From: an uncultured Olsenella sp.
GTDB lineage: Bacteria; Actinomycetota; Coriobacteriia; Coriobacteriales; Atopobiaceae
Assembly (NCBI GenBank): GCA_900316105.1
Contig: ONBR01000010.1
Span: 17,240-81,239 of the forward strand
DNA: 64,000 nt
Reading direction: 5' to 3'
The position numbers were made by a program, and so were the translations under genes. The stretch's first letter is position 1. Each line of letters opens with the position of its first letter. Under the pieces are notes generated by a model, which searched no databases, had not been told where the DNA came from, and saw only the letters and a program-made list of their open reading frames with translations. Shown one piece after another: positions 6,427 through 15,414 of this stretch.

Positions 6427-9195
6427 TTACTTCTCGAGCTTCTTGGGGCCACCGTTGGAGTTGATCTTTGCCTGTGCGCAAGCCAGACGTGCGATAGGCA
6501 CGCGGTAAGGCGAGCAGGAGACGTAATCCAGACCCAGATCGTAGTACATCTGGATGGAGTCGGGATCGCCACCGGTCTCGCCGCAGACGCCGCAGACGAT
6601 AATCGGATTGGCCTTGTGGCCGCCCTCGACGCCCATCTTGACGAGCTTTGCGACACCAGTGTCCAGGGTCTCGAAGGGGTTCGTCTTCAGAATCTTCTTC
6701 TTGAGGTACTGAGGAATGAAGGCGGACTCGACGTCGTCACGAGAGAAGCCGAAGGTGGTCTGCGTGAGGTCGTTGGTGCCGAAGGAGAAGAAGTCGGCGT
6801 ACTTGCCGATCTCGTCGGCGGTCACGGCAGCGCGAGGCAGCTCGATCATGCAGCCAATGGGGATGATGAGCTCGACCTGCTCGGCCTCCTCGACGACCTT
6901 GATCTGCTCCTCGACCTGCTCGCGAACGAGCTTGAGCTCCTCGACCGTGGAAACCAGGGGCACCATGATCTCGGGCTTGGGGTCAAAGCCGCGCTTCTTG
7001 AGGTGGGCAGCAGCGGTTGCGATGGCACGAACCTGCATGTCGTTGAGCTCGGGATAAACGATGCCCAGACGGCAGCCACGCAGGCCGAGCATGGGGTTGG
7101 CCTCCTGGAAGGAGTCAAGCTTGGTCAGGCGCTTGCGCATAGCGGCCAGCTGGTCGTCGGTCTCGCCGCGGCCCTCGGCCTTGGCAATCTCCACCGCGAG
7201 GTCGCGGGGGTTGTCCAGGAACTCGTGCAGAGGGGGATCCAGCAGACGGACGATGACGGTCTTGCCGTCCATGGCCCTGAACATGCCCTCGAAGTCACCG
7301 GTCTGAGCCTGCAGGAGCTGACCCAGTGCCTGCTGCTTCTGGCCCTCGTTGTCGGCCAGGATGAAGGACTGGATGATCTGCTTACGCTCACCCAGGAACA
7401 TGTGCTCAGTACGGTCGAGGCCGATGCCCTCGGCACCGAAGTCGACGGAGAGCTGAGCGTCTGCGGGGTTGTCTGCGTTGGTGCGGACACCAAAGTTGCG
7501 GCCACGAGAGGAGTCGTGACGGACCTCGTCTGCCCACTCCAGGATGGTCTCCAGGTCGCCGGTGAGCTCGGGACGGACCAGGGGCACCTCGCCCAGGATG
7601 ACGTCGCCGGTTGTGCCGTTGATGGAGATGATGTCGCCCTCGTGGAGCTCCACGTCGGTACCGGAGATGGTGACGACCTTGTGCTTTGCGTCGATCTTCA
7701 GTGCCTCGGCACCGCAGACGCAGGGTGCGCCCATGCCACGGGCGATGACGGCGGCGTGAGAGGTCTTTCCGCCATGGGAGGTCAGGATGCCCTCGGCAGC
7801 GACCATGCCCTTGAGGTCGTCAGGAGTGGTCTCCCAGCGAACCAGGATGCAGGGCTTGTCGGCCTCCTTGTAGGCCACGGCAGCATCAGAGGAGAAGACG
7901 ACGGCGCCCACGGCAGCGCCAGGAGAGGCGTTCATGCCCTTGGCAACCACGTCGAGCTCTGCCTTGGAGTCGAACTGGGGGTGCAGGAGCTGGTCGAGCT
8001 GCTCGGGAGCGACGCGCAGGATTGCCTGCTCCTTGGTGATACGACCCTCCTCGTACATCTGCATGGCTACCTTGAGTGCGGACAGGGCCGTACGCTTGCC
8101 CACGCGGGTCTGCAGCATCCAGAGCTTGCCCTCCTGGATGGTGAACTCAAGGTCCATCATGTCGGCGTAGTGATCCTCGAGGATCTCGAAGACGCGATAA
8201 AGGTCCTTGCCTGCCTGCTCCAGGCCTGCGGTCTTGGGCAGGTCGGAGATGGGCTCGGTGTTGCGGATGCCGGCCACGACGTCCTCGCCCTGGGCGTTGA
8301 CCAGGAAGTCGCCGTAGCGCTCGTTGGTGCCGTCAGCGGGGTTGCGCGTGAAGGCGACGCCAGTAGCGGAGGTGTTGCCCATGTTGCCGAAGACCATGAC
8401 CTGGACGTTGACTGCGGTGCCCAGGGTGTCGTCGATCTTGTTCTGCTTGCGGTAGAGGATGGCGCGCTCGGTGTTCCAGGAACCAAAGACTGCCTGCTCT
8501 GCCAGTCGGAGCTGCAGGAGAGGATCCTGGGGGAAGGCTGCAACGCCATTGGGGGCAACCTCGGGGTGGGCCTGGGAGTCGACGTTCTTTGCGAAGATCT
8601 CCTTGAAAGTGCCCGTGAGGTCCTTCAGGTCGTCTGCATCGAGCTCGGTGTCCAGCTTGACGCCCTTCTCGGCCTTCTTTGCGTTGATGGCATCCTCGAA
8701 GAGCTGGCCGTCGACACCCATGACGACGTTGGAGAACATCTGGATGAAGCGACGATAAGAGTCCCAGCCAAAGCGGGGGTTGTCGGTCTTCTTGATCAGG
8801 CCATAGACGGACTTGTCATTGAGACCGAGGTTAAGGACCGTATCCATCATGCCAGGCATGGAGAAGGGAGCACCGGAGCGGACGGAGACCAGCAGAGGAT
8901 CGTCGGAATCGCCGATCTTCTTGCCCATGCGCTTCTCGAGGTCCTTGCGGTACTCGTCGATCTCGTCCAGCACGCCCTCAGGCCAGACGTTGCCTGCGCT
9001 GGAATATGCCACGCAGGTCTGGCAGGTAATCGAGAATCCCGGAGGAACAGGGAGTCCGATATTTGCCATCTCGGCAAGGTTTGCTCCCTTGCCGCCGGTG
9101 ATCCACTTGGCCTCGTCGACGGTCTTGCCGGCAACCTCGGTAACGTTGTTGCCGTTCTCGTCCGTACCGAAACGATAAACGTGCTTTTCTGCCAT
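6427..9195 (-). CDS. ppdK: Pyruvate, phosphate dikinase (PPDK)
   Basis: PPDK interconverts pyruvate, ATP and phosphate with PEP, AMP and pyrophosphate. The 922-residue protein has the N-terminal ATP-grasp domain (ITGGKGANLAEMANIGLPVPPGF near residue 30), the swivelling phospho-His domain (GGKTSHAAVIARGMGAP, catalytic His near residue 479, with the neighbouring Thr that is the usual regulatory target), and the PEP/pyruvate barrel (GCMIELPRAAVTAD, FFSFGTNDLTQ, then CGVCGETGGDP with the catalytic Cys). AAGGGGTG precedes the ATG at 9195; a start 14 codons upstream lacks a good site. A half-length relative of the PPDK regulatory protein lies just upstream in the same direction. Confidence 0.97.
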   Translation of the reverse strand: MAEKHVYRFGTDENGNNVTEVAGKTVDEAKWITGGKGANLAEMANIGLPVPPGFSITCQTCVAYSSAGNVWPEGVLDEIDEYRKDLEKRMGKKIGDSDDPLLVSVRSGAPFSMPGMMDTVLNLGLNDKSVYGLIKKTDNPRFGWDSYRRFIQMFSNVVMGVDGQLFEDAINAKKAEKGVKLDTELDADDLKDLTGTFKEIFAKNVDSQAHPEVAPNGVAAFPQDPLLQLRLAEQAVFGSWNTERAILYRKQNKIDDTLGTAVNVQVMVFGNMGNTSATGVAFTRNPADGTNERYGDFLVNAQGEDVVAGIRNTEPISDLPKTAGLEQAGKDLYRVFEILEDHYADMMDLEFTIQEGKLWMLQTRVGKRTALSALKVAMQMYEEGRITKEQAILRVAPEQLDQLLHPQFDSKAELDVVAKGMNASPGAAVGAVVFSSDAAVAYKEADKPCILVRWETTPDDLKGMVAAEGILTSHGGKTSHAAVIARGMGAPCVCGAEALKIDAKHKVVTISGTDVELHEGDIISINGTTGDVILGEVPLVRPELTGDLETILEWADEVRHDSSRGRNFGVRTNADNPADAQLSVDFGAEGIGLDRTEHMFLGERKQIIQSFILADNEGQKQQALGQLLQAQTGDFEGMFRAMDGKTVIVRLLDPPLHEFLDNPRDLAVEIAKAEGRGETDDQLAAMRKRLTKLDSFQEANPMLGLRGCRLGIVYPELNDMQVRAIATAAAHLKKRGFDPKPEIMVPLVSTVEELKLVREQVEEQIKVVEEAEQVELIIPIGCMIELPRAAVTADEIGKYADFFSFGTNDLTQTTFGFSRDDVESAFIPQYLKKKILKTNPFETLDTGVAKLVKMGVEGGHKANPIIVCGVCGETGGDPDSIQMYYDLGLDYVSCSPYRVPIARLACAQAKINSNGGPKKLEK

Positions 9196-9298
9196 ATGAC
9201 ACCCCTTACTAAGCTTGTTGGCCCACATACAGGCCACCGTATCCTAGCCTGCCGCCGCCAAGGTGCTTGCGGACGGCTCTCCCCATACTAGAGAGCCC

Positions 9299-9333
9299 AC
9301 GCGGACGGACGTATCACACATCCGTCTGCGTGA
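9299..9333. other. Stem-loop between the PPDK-regulator-like gene and ppdK
   Basis: CACGCGGACGGA at one end pairs, with one mismatch, with TCCGTCTGCGTG at the other. There is no T-run on either strand. It falls in the 191-base gap that must hold any ppdK-specific leader or promoter. It may affect mRNA processing; no function is shown. Confidence 0.45.
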
Positions 9334-9386
9334 GCAATCTTTCGATAACTGGATTTTTTGCGAGTGTCAGTTGACAAATAGGTCCG

Positions 9387-9794
9387 TTAAACCTCTGTCG
9401 CCTCGTTGTCACTCCTGCGGCCCGTCTCGTAGCGGGGCTCCTCCCCCGTCAAAGTGGAAATGACGGTGATGGCGGGGCCCAGCAGGTCGATGCTGGGGAT
9501 GCCGCGGCGGTCGAGCTCACGGCGGATGTCACGACGAAGGTTGCGGTCGACGATCGTGTGGAAGACGGCCATGGGGACGTTCTCCTCAACGACGTTCTTG
9601 TCCAGGTAGTCGCAGACCATTTGGACGGAATGGACGTTGCCAAGCTGCTTGATGTCAACGACGTTGTCGCTGAACTGGTCGGCAGCTGCCTCGACGACGC
9701 TCGCAGCGGTCTTGCCACGGGCATCGGAAAGCACGAAGACTATAGGGGTGACCTGCGCAAAGACATCAATCTCTTCAAGCGTATCCTCTGGCAT
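9387..9794 (-). CDS. Half-length PPDK/PEP-synthase regulatory-protein-like protein (N-terminal domain only)
   Basis: This 135-residue protein resembles the N-terminal half of the DUF299 kinase-pyrophosphorylase family, which switches PPDK or PEP synthase off and on by phosphorylating a Thr beside the catalytic His. Similar features are VFVLSDARGKTAASVVEAAADQF at the start, then AVFHTIVDRNLRRDIRRELDRRGIPSIDLLGPAI. Family members are about 270 residues and carry a P-loop kinase domain in the second half. Here the reading frame ends in an orderly way (ETGRRSDNEATEV), and no P-loop domain follows in any frame before ppdK. It sits directly upstream of ppdK and downstream of glyS. It could be a PPDK-binding remnant, a regulator lacking kinase activity, or a distinct small family. 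The family link is by eye. Confidence 0.6.
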   Translation of the reverse strand: MPEDTLEEIDVFAQVTPIVFVLSDARGKTAASVVEAAADQFSDNVVDIKQLGNVHSVQMVCDYLDKNVVEENVPMAVFHTIVDRNLRRDIRRELDRRGIPSIDLLGPAITVISTLTGEEPRYETGRRSDNEATEV

Positions 9795-9857
9795 CTAGCT
9801 AGCCTCCCAATCTGTAGGCGGTGCGGGTGACGGACGCCGCCCGCTCCCGCTGGTATT

Positions 9858-11954
9858 CTACTTCTTCTTTGACAGAGCACCGATATTGGCCACGTCCTCG
9901 AACACGGAGGTAAAGAGGTTCAGCAGCCTCAGACGGTTCTCCCTTACCATAGTGTCCTCGTCCATGACCAGTACGTCATCAAAGAATCGGTCGATGGGTG
10001 CCCTCAGTGCCGCGAGAGCCGCACAGGCGGCGGGATAGTCTCCCTTTGCCAATGCCTTCTTTACATTGGCATCGCCTTCGTGGCAGGCAGCGAGCAGGGC
10101 CTTCTCGGCCTCTCCCATTGTAGACTCATCGACCTCGGTGCCCAGCTTGGAATCGGCGAGGTGCGCAGCACGTGCATAAGCCGTGGCGAGGTCCTCGAAG
10201 AGCTCCTTCTGGTCGTTGCGGGCATCCTCGAGGGCATGGGCGCGCTGGAGGAACTCGTCGGGGTCGATGACGCCCACGGCGGAGACTGCCTCGATGGTGT
10301 CGGGGGCAATGCCCTCGTCACGGGCGATGGACTGGAGCCTGCCCGCGATGAAGCCAGCGACCTTGCCAGCCACGTCCTCGGCGTCGAACTCCAGGCCCTG
10401 GGCAGCATAGGCGTCCAGAGCGGTGTGAATCAGGTCGCAGACATGCACCTGGGGCAGGGTGCGCAGCATGGCGATGACGCCGATGGCCGAACGGCGGACG
10501 GCAAAGGGGTCGGAGGAGCCGGTGGGCGGCTCATTGATGGCAAAAAGACCGCAGATGGTGTCCAGCTTGTCAGCAATGGCCACGCACTTGCCCACGGTGC
10601 CCTCGGGCAGGTCGTCGCCGGCAAAGCGGGGACGGTAGTGGTCGCGGATGGCGTCGGCCACCTCGGCGGCCTCTCCGCAGGCATGGGCGTAATAGCCGCC
10701 CATGACGCCCTGCTGGCTGGTGAACTCCACGACCGCCTGGGTCACCAGGTCGGCCTTGGCCAGGTGGGCGGCGCGGGCCGCATGGGACTGGCCCTCATCG
10801 TCGAGACCCGCCTGGGCCGCCACCACGGGGGCGATCCTTTCCATGCGCTCGGTCTTCTGCAGGACGGTGCCCAGCTTCTCCTGGAAGGTGACCTCGGCCA
10901 GCTTGGGGACATAGGTCTCCAGGGGCTGCTTGAGGTCCTCCTCATAGAAGAACTTCGCATCATCCAGACGGGCGCGGACCACGCGCTCGTTTCCGTCTAC
11001 GACGGTCTCGGACACAGCGGGATCGGCGTTGGAGACGACCACGAACTCGCGGGTGAGCTCGCCCTCCGCATCGTAGATCGGGAAGTAGCGCTGGTTGGTC
11101 AGCATGGACTCGCAGATGATCTCATGGGGGACGGCCAGGAAGTCCTCGTCGAACTTGCCCACCAGGACCGTGGGCCACTCGCAGAGGTTCACGACCTCGT
11201 CGAAGACCTTCTTGGGCGTGTCCACGTGTGCGCCGCCGCGGGCCTTCTCGACCTCGGCGATGCCGGCGCTGATGACCTCGACACGCCTCTGCTCCAGCAT
11301 GACGTAGGCGTCCTGGAGGACTTGCTCGTAGGAGGCGGGGTCCTTGACCAGGTGCTCACCGGGAGCGAGGACGCGGTGGCCGCGGGTGGTGTTGCCGCTG
11401 GTAACGTCAGCGTACTTGACGGGGACGACCTCCTCGCCCAGAAGCGAGCAGATCCAGCGGATGGGACGGACGAAGGAGTCGTGCGTACTCCCCCAGCGCT
11501 GGCTGCGGTAGTTGGGCCACTGAAGGCCGGCGATGGTCTTTTGGGCCAGGTCGGTCAGGATGGGCATGGCGGGACGGGAGGGCGTGTGGCTCTCGGCAAA
11601 GACGTGCTCGCGGCCGTCTGCGCCCACCTTCCTCACCAACTGGGAGGGGTCCACGCCGTTCTTGCGGGCAAAGCCCTGGGCGGCCTTGGTGGGGTTGCCG
11701 TCGGCGTCGAAGGCGATGTTGGCCGTGGGTCCCTGCTTGACCTCGTTGATCTCCTCGGTGGCAGTGGCGACGTCGTGGACGTAGGCCACGAGGCGGCGCG
11801 GGGTGGAGTGGCAGACGACCTCGCCATGTGCCAGGCCGGCCTCGTCCAGACCCTTCTGGACCAGCTTGCCCAGCTGCTTCTGGGCGTTAATCAGGGGCGC
11901 GGAGGGCATCTCCTCGGTGCCGATCTCGAACAGGAAATCCTTAGTATCTGCCAT
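9858..11954 (-). CDS. glyS: Glycine--tRNA ligase beta subunit
   Basis: The tRNA-binding beta subunit of the bacterial alpha2-beta2 glycyl-tRNA synthetase, 698 residues. It begins with the family signature DFLFEIGTEEMPSAPL and carries TPRRL, RWGSTHDSFVRPIRWI, and a C-terminal anticodon-binding region ending FTSVFEDVANIG. GGGGGAGGTGG lies before the ATG, which is two bases from the glyQ stop, so the two subunits are translationally coupled. Longer in-frame extensions into glyQ were rejected. It is transcribed with the upstream rpsP-trmD-lepB block. Confidence 0.97.
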   Translation of the reverse strand: MADTKDFLFEIGTEEMPSAPLINAQKQLGKLVQKGLDEAGLAHGEVVCHSTPRRLVAYVHDVATATEEINEVKQGPTANIAFDADGNPTKAAQGFARKNGVDPSQLVRKVGADGREHVFAESHTPSRPAMPILTDLAQKTIAGLQWPNYRSQRWGSTHDSFVRPIRWICSLLGEEVVPVKYADVTSGNTTRGHRVLAPGEHLVKDPASYEQVLQDAYVMLEQRRVEVISAGIAEVEKARGGAHVDTPKKVFDEVVNLCEWPTVLVGKFDEDFLAVPHEIICESMLTNQRYFPIYDAEGELTREFVVVSNADPAVSETVVDGNERVVRARLDDAKFFYEEDLKQPLETYVPKLAEVTFQEKLGTVLQKTERMERIAPVVAAQAGLDDEGQSHAARAAHLAKADLVTQAVVEFTSQQGVMGGYYAHACGEAAEVADAIRDHYRPRFAGDDLPEGTVGKCVAIADKLDTICGLFAINEPPTGSSDPFAVRRSAIGVIAMLRTLPQVHVCDLIHTALDAYAAQGLEFDAEDVAGKVAGFIAGRLQSIARDEGIAPDTIEAVSAVGVIDPDEFLQRAHALEDARNDQKELFEDLATAYARAAHLADSKLGTEVDESTMGEAEKALLAACHEGDANVKKALAKGDYPAACAALAALRAPIDRFFDDVLVMDEDTMVRENRLRLLNLFTSVFEDVANIGALSKKK

Positions 11955-11955
11955 C

Positions 11956-12867
11956 TTAGGCCACCTCCCCCTTCTGGACGTTGTCATCGGTCTTTGAGGC
12001 GACCTCCGCCAGGTAGGACTCGCAGCAGGCCTTTGCCACGGCACGGACGCGCAGGATGTAGTTGGCGCGCTCGGTGGCCGAGATGGCACCGCGAGAATCC
12101 AGGAGGTTGAAGGCGTGGGAGCACTTCATGACGCAGTCGTAGGCGGGCAGGGGGAGCTTCTGGTCCAGGCAGGAGTGGCACTCGGTCTCGTACTCGTCGA
12201 ACTTTGCACGCATCATCTCGACGTTGGCGACCTCGAAGTTGTAGGCGCTGAACTCGCGCTCGTTCTCCAGGAAGACGTCGCCGTAGGTCATGGGCGTGCC
12301 GTCGGGCAGGTAGGACCAGATGATGTCATAGACGGAATCGACGCCCTGGGCGTACATGGCGATGCGCTCAAGGCCGTAGGTGATCTCGACGGGGACGGGG
12401 TCGACCTCGATGCCGCCCACCTGCTGGAAGTAAGTGAACTGCGTGACCTCCATGCCGTCCATCCAGACCTCCCAGCCAAGGCCCCAGGCGCCCAGCGTGG
12501 GGCTCTCCCAGTCGTCCTCGACGAATCGCACGTCGTGCTTTGCGGGGTCCAGGCCGATGGCCTTGAGAGAGCCCAGGTAGAGGTCCTGGGAGTCCGCAGG
12601 AGAGGGCTTCAGGACGACCTGGAACTGGTAGTAGTGCTGCATGCGGTTGGGGTTCTCGCCGTAGCGGCCGTCGGCGGGGCGACGGCAGGGCTGGGGGTAG
12701 CAGGTACGCCAGGCAGAGGGCCCCAGGGAGCGCAGGAGGGTGGCCGTGTGGAAGGTGCCGGCGCCCACCTCGGAGTCATACGGCTGCATGACGGTGCAGC
12801 CCTTTTCGGCCCAGTAGTGCTCGAGGGCCAGGATCAGGTCCTGGAAGGTCAAAGAGTCCTTGTTCAT
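11956..12867 (-). CDS. glyQ: Glycine--tRNA ligase alpha subunit
   Basis: The catalytic class II alpha subunit, 303 residues. It contains [47 protein letters not shown]-like [19 protein letters not shown] and [11 protein letters not shown], all strongly conserved. The ATG at 12867 fits the known N-terminus. An in-frame GTG at 12891 is possible but would add only eight residues. It starts 36 bases after lepB and is followed directly by glyS. Confidence 0.97.
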   Translation of the reverse strand: MNKDSLTFQDLILALEHYWAEKGCTVMQPYDSEVGAGTFHTATLLRSLGPSAWRTCYPQPCRRPADGRYGENPNRMQHYYQFQVVLKPSPADSQDLYLGSLKAIGLDPAKHDVRFVEDDWESPTLGAWGLGWEVWMDGMEVTQFTYFQQVGGIEVDPVPVEITYGLERIAMYAQGVDSVYDIIWSYLPDGTPMTYGDVFLENEREFSAYNFEVANVEMMRAKFDEYETECHSCLDQKLPLPAYDCVMKCSHAFNLLDSRGAISATERANYILRVRAVAKACCESYLAEVASKTDDNVQKGEVA

Positions 12868-12903
12868 TCCAACATGTCTCCAATCTGACACGGAAGCCGG
12901 AAG

Positions 12904-13485
12904 CTAGAGCCCCCGGATGTCCGTGAACGGCCAGTAGATGAAGCGGGCGTGCGACGACACGGAGTCGATGCTCACCGCGCCAAAGTAGCGGGAATCGAGG
13001 GAGTTCACGCGGTTGTCCCCCATGACCCAGATGCAGCCATCGGGAACGGTATAAGGGTAGCTTATGGGACCCGAGAGGAAGCTGGCGTATTGGTCCAGGG
13101 GGTAGCTGGGACGTCCCTCCACGTATGGCTCGTCCTGGGCCACGCCGTCGATGTAGAGGACGCCCTCGCGCAGGTCCACGGTCTGGCCCCCGGTGGCGAT
13201 GACACGCTTGATCAGGGTCTGGCCCGAGCCGTCGGGATCGTCAAAGGTCACCACGTCGCCCGGCTTGGGGTCGCTGAAGTGGTAGGAGACCTTCTCGCCG
13301 ATCAGCTGGTCGCCCAGCTGGATGGTGTCCAGCATGGAGCCGGAAGGCACGTAGTAGACACCGATCACAAAGACCCTCAGAAGGGCAAAGACACCAAGGG
13401 CCACCAGGAAGGTGACGATCCAGGAGCGCAGGGCACCCCCGCGGTCATCCTCGTCCTCGATGGGCTCGTCGCTTTCGTCAGTCAT
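12904..13485 (-). CDS. lepB: Signal peptidase I
   Basis: A membrane serine protease that removes signal peptides from exported proteins. The 193-residue protein has an acidic cytoplasmic N-terminus, one membrane segment (residues about 21-43) and the catalytic Ser of PSGSM (S50). The Lys of QTLIKRVI is K93, and the box E motif GDNRVNSLDSRYFG is also present. Its start overlaps the trmD stop (ATGACTGA), showing translational coupling. In Firmicutes and Actinobacteria lepB usually lies between rplS and rnhB. Here it stays with trmD while rplS-rnhB has moved away. Confidence 0.96.
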   Translation of the reverse strand: MTDESDEPIEDEDDRGGALRSWIVTFLVALGVFALLRVFVIGVYYVPSGSMLDTIQLGDQLIGEKVSYHFSDPKPGDVVTFDDPDGSGQTLIKRVIATGGQTVDLREGVLYIDGVAQDEPYVEGRPSYPLDQYASFLSGPISYPYTVPDGCIWVMGDNRVNSLDSRYFGAVSIDSVSSHARFIYWPFTDIRGL

Positions 13486-14242
13486 CGCTAGCCTCCGCAT
13501 CGTCCGTCAGCCCGGCGCGCTCGCGGGCTACCCTTGCCAGCTCCCACTCGTCCTCGGAGAGACCCGCCCCCTCGAGGAGGTCGGGCCGCCAGAGGGCCGT
13601 GCGCTCCACGGCATTGGCGCGGCGCCAGTCCCTGACGGCTCCGTGGTCGCCCGATAAGAGCACATCCGGCACCTTCATGCCGCGGTAGTCCGCAGGTCGG
13701 GTGTACTGGGCGTACTCCAGAAGGCCGTCCGAGAAGGACTCGTCCTTTGCCGAGTTCTCGTCTCCCAGGGCGCCCGGCAGGAGGCGGACGATGGCATCCA
13801 TGACCACGAGGGCAGGAAGCTCGCCTCCCGTTAGGATGTAGTCGCCCAGGGAGATGGTCTCGTCGGCAAGCTCGTAGGCGCGCTCGTCGATACCCTCGTA
13901 GCGCCCACAGACAAAGAGGATCCTCTCCTCGCGAGAGAGCCGCTCTGCCTGGGACTCGTCGAAGCGGGTCCCGCAGGGAGAGAAGAAGATCACGTGGGGC
14001 CTGGCCTCTCCCCTGGCCGCCAGGTCCTCCACCGCCTCGAAGATGGGAGCGGGCTTCATAAGCATGCCCTGTCCCCCGCCGAAGGGTGCATCGTCCACCG
14101 TATTGTGGCGGTCGTGGGTCCACTGGCGCAAGTCGTAGGCCTCGAAGTCAAAGAGGCCCTTATTGCGGGCGCGGCCCAGGATGGACTCGCTCATGTAGGG
14201 TTCGAAGACCTGTGGAAAGACCGATAGCGTCTCCAGCCTCAT
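13478..14242 (-). CDS. trmD: tRNA (guanine-37-N1)-methyltransferase
   Basis: A SPOUT-fold methyltransferase that makes m1G37 to prevent frameshifting. The 254-residue protein shows the TrmD knot motifs: DDAPFGGGQGMLMKP, FVCGRYEGIDERAYE, ISLGDYILTGGELPALVVMDA and YTRPADYRGMKVPDVLLSGDH. Its start shares one base with the rimM stop, and its end overlaps lepB. The rpsP-khpA-rimM-trmD order is the standard one. Confidence 0.98.
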   Translation of the reverse strand: MRLETLSVFPQVFEPYMSESILGRARNKGLFDFEAYDLRQWTHDRHNTVDDAPFGGGQGMLMKPAPIFEAVEDLAARGEARPHVIFFSPCGTRFDESQAERLSREERILFVCGRYEGIDERAYELADETISLGDYILTGGELPALVVMDAIVRLLPGALGDENSAKDESFSDGLLEYAQYTRPADYRGMKVPDVLLSGDHGAVRDWRRANAVERTALWRPDLLEGAGLSEDEWELARVARERAGLTDDAEASDD

Positions 14243-14766
14243 CAGGCATCCTCCCCCTCCGGGACCATGCCCTCGGGCAGGTCCACCACGACGGTACCGT
14301 CCTCGTCTATTCCGCGCACATACTCGGGCACGACCGGCACCAGGATGGTCCCCCTGGGACCCTCCACCTGCCAGCCGTCATTGGCCACACCCTGCATGAC
14401 CTCGACGATGCGGCCCAGAAAGCCCTGGCCCTCGTCCACGACCTCGCGGCCCAGGAGGCCCTGGGGGTCGTGGAGGCCAAAGTCCTCCGGCAGCTCGTCC
14501 GTCGACACCAGGAGGGATCTGCCAACGAGCTTCGACGCTCCATCCAGGTCGCCTACGCCCTCAAGTCGCACAAGCTGACCTACCCTGCCCTCGTCGGCAG
14601 CGGCGACCCTCATGCTGCGCGGCCCCTTGAGGCGTGGCGGCACCACCCAAACCGTCATATCCGGCTTGAGCAAGACAGGGAGGCCGTCGGCGGGAACCGC
14701 CACGACCTCCCCTTTCTTTCCGTGTGTCTTTTGCACACGGGCTATAACTCTGTACGTTTGGCGCAC
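14242..14766 (-). CDS. rimM: Ribosome maturation factor RimM
   Basis: RimM binds S19 during assembly of the 30S head. The 174-residue protein has the N-terminal RimM barrel (VIARVQKTHGKKGEVVAVP, with the HG(L/K)+GEV-type motif) and a PRC-barrel C-terminal domain (LLGREVVDEGQGFLGRIVEV to ILVPVVPEYV). It lies four bases after khpA and overlaps trmD by one base, as expected for a coupled operon. Confidence 0.96.
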   Translation of the reverse strand: MRQTYRVIARVQKTHGKKGEVVAVPADGLPVLLKPDMTVWVVPPRLKGPRSMRVAAADEGRVGQLVRLEGVGDLDGASKLVGRSLLVSTDELPEDFGLHDPQGLLGREVVDEGQGFLGRIVEVMQGVANDGWQVEGPRGTILVPVVPEYVRGIDEDGTVVVDLPEGMVPEGEDA

Positions 14767-14770
14767 CGTC

Positions 14771-15073
14771 TTATCCCAAGACCTCGACTTCTACGGAAGT
14801 ACCAACCCTGGACCCCAGGGCGCGTGCAAGCGTCCTGATGGCCTTGATGGTACGTCCACGCTTTCCGATGATGCGACCAGCATCCTCTTCGGCGCAGGAG
14901 ATCTCAATCAAAGACGAGTCGTCGCTGTCCGTAACGTCCAGGGACACGCTGTCCTCGTCCGTCACCAGACCGCAGACGATGTACTCGACAAGATCTGCGA
15001 CCTTATCGCTGGGAAGCTCATCTACGTCCTGCTCGAGTGCATCATCTGTGGCCGTAATCTCATCTGCGGCCAC
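14771..15073 (-). CDS. khpA: KhpA-type KH-domain RNA-binding protein
   Basis: A small KH-domain protein (100 residues) of the KhpA/YlqC family that binds RNA, often with a KhpB partner. The C-terminal GRIIGKRGRTIKAIRTL contains the KH GxxG loop (GKRG). The start is a GTG at 15073 with GGAG eight bases upstream inside the rpsP 3' end. A longer reading that runs back through rpsP gives an Arg-rich sequence unlike the family and was rejected. It lies between rpsP and rimM, the canonical position. Confidence 0.92.
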   Translation of the reverse strand: MAADEITATDDALEQDVDELPSDKVADLVEYIVCGLVTDEDSVSLDVTDSDDSSLIEISCAEEDAGRIIGKRGRTIKAIRTLARALGSRVGTSVEVEVLG

Positions 15074-15078
15074 GATTG

Positions 15079-15414
15079 CTACTCCGCGTTCTCTTCGGCA
15101 GCGGCCTCGGCAGCAGCGGCGGCCTTTGCGGCGGCCTTCTTGGAGAGCTTCTGCTTCTTCTCGGGGGCAGGAGCGCCAGACTTCACGATGTCGATCAGGT
15201 GAGCGACGGTGTTGGAGGGCTGGGCACCCTTGGCGACCCACTCGTCGATCTTCTCGAGGTCGAGATCGATCGTCTTGGGGGAGGTCAGGGGGTTGTAACG
15301 ACCCACGAGCTCGATATAGCGACCGTCACGGGGCATGCGACCGTCAGCGACGACAACGCGGTAATACGGACGCTTCTTGGAACCATGACGAGAGAGGCGA
15401 ATCTTAACTGCCAA
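15079..15414 (-). CDS. rpsP: 30S ribosomal protein S16
   Basis: S16, 111 residues, with the conserved start [23 protein letters not shown], then [11 protein letters not shown] and GAQPSNTV. The start codon is TTG at 15414, supported by AAGGAG at correct spacing and by the universal N-terminus. A long Ala/Lys/Glu-rich tail (about residues 85-111) is usual in Actinobacteria. It is the first gene of the rpsP-khpA-rimM-trmD-lepB-glyQS run. Confidence 0.97.
   Translation of the reverse strand: MAVKIRLSRHGSKKRPYYRVVVADGRMPRDGRYIELVGRYNPLTSPKTIDLDLEKIDEWVAKGAQPSNTVAHLIDIVKSGAPAPEKKQKLSKKAAAKAAAAAEAAAEENAE

Noticed and set aside
6217..9291. Very long open frame on the plus strand opposite ppdK
   Set aside because: It is exactly antisense to a clear full-length PPDK gene and has Leu/Val/Gly-rich composition typical of the antisense of high-GC codons. 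No homology is recognisable.
10080..12110. Long open frame on the plus strand opposite glyS
   Set aside because: It is the antisense of a well-conserved glycyl-tRNA synthetase subunit, with no ribosome-binding site and no recognisable domain.
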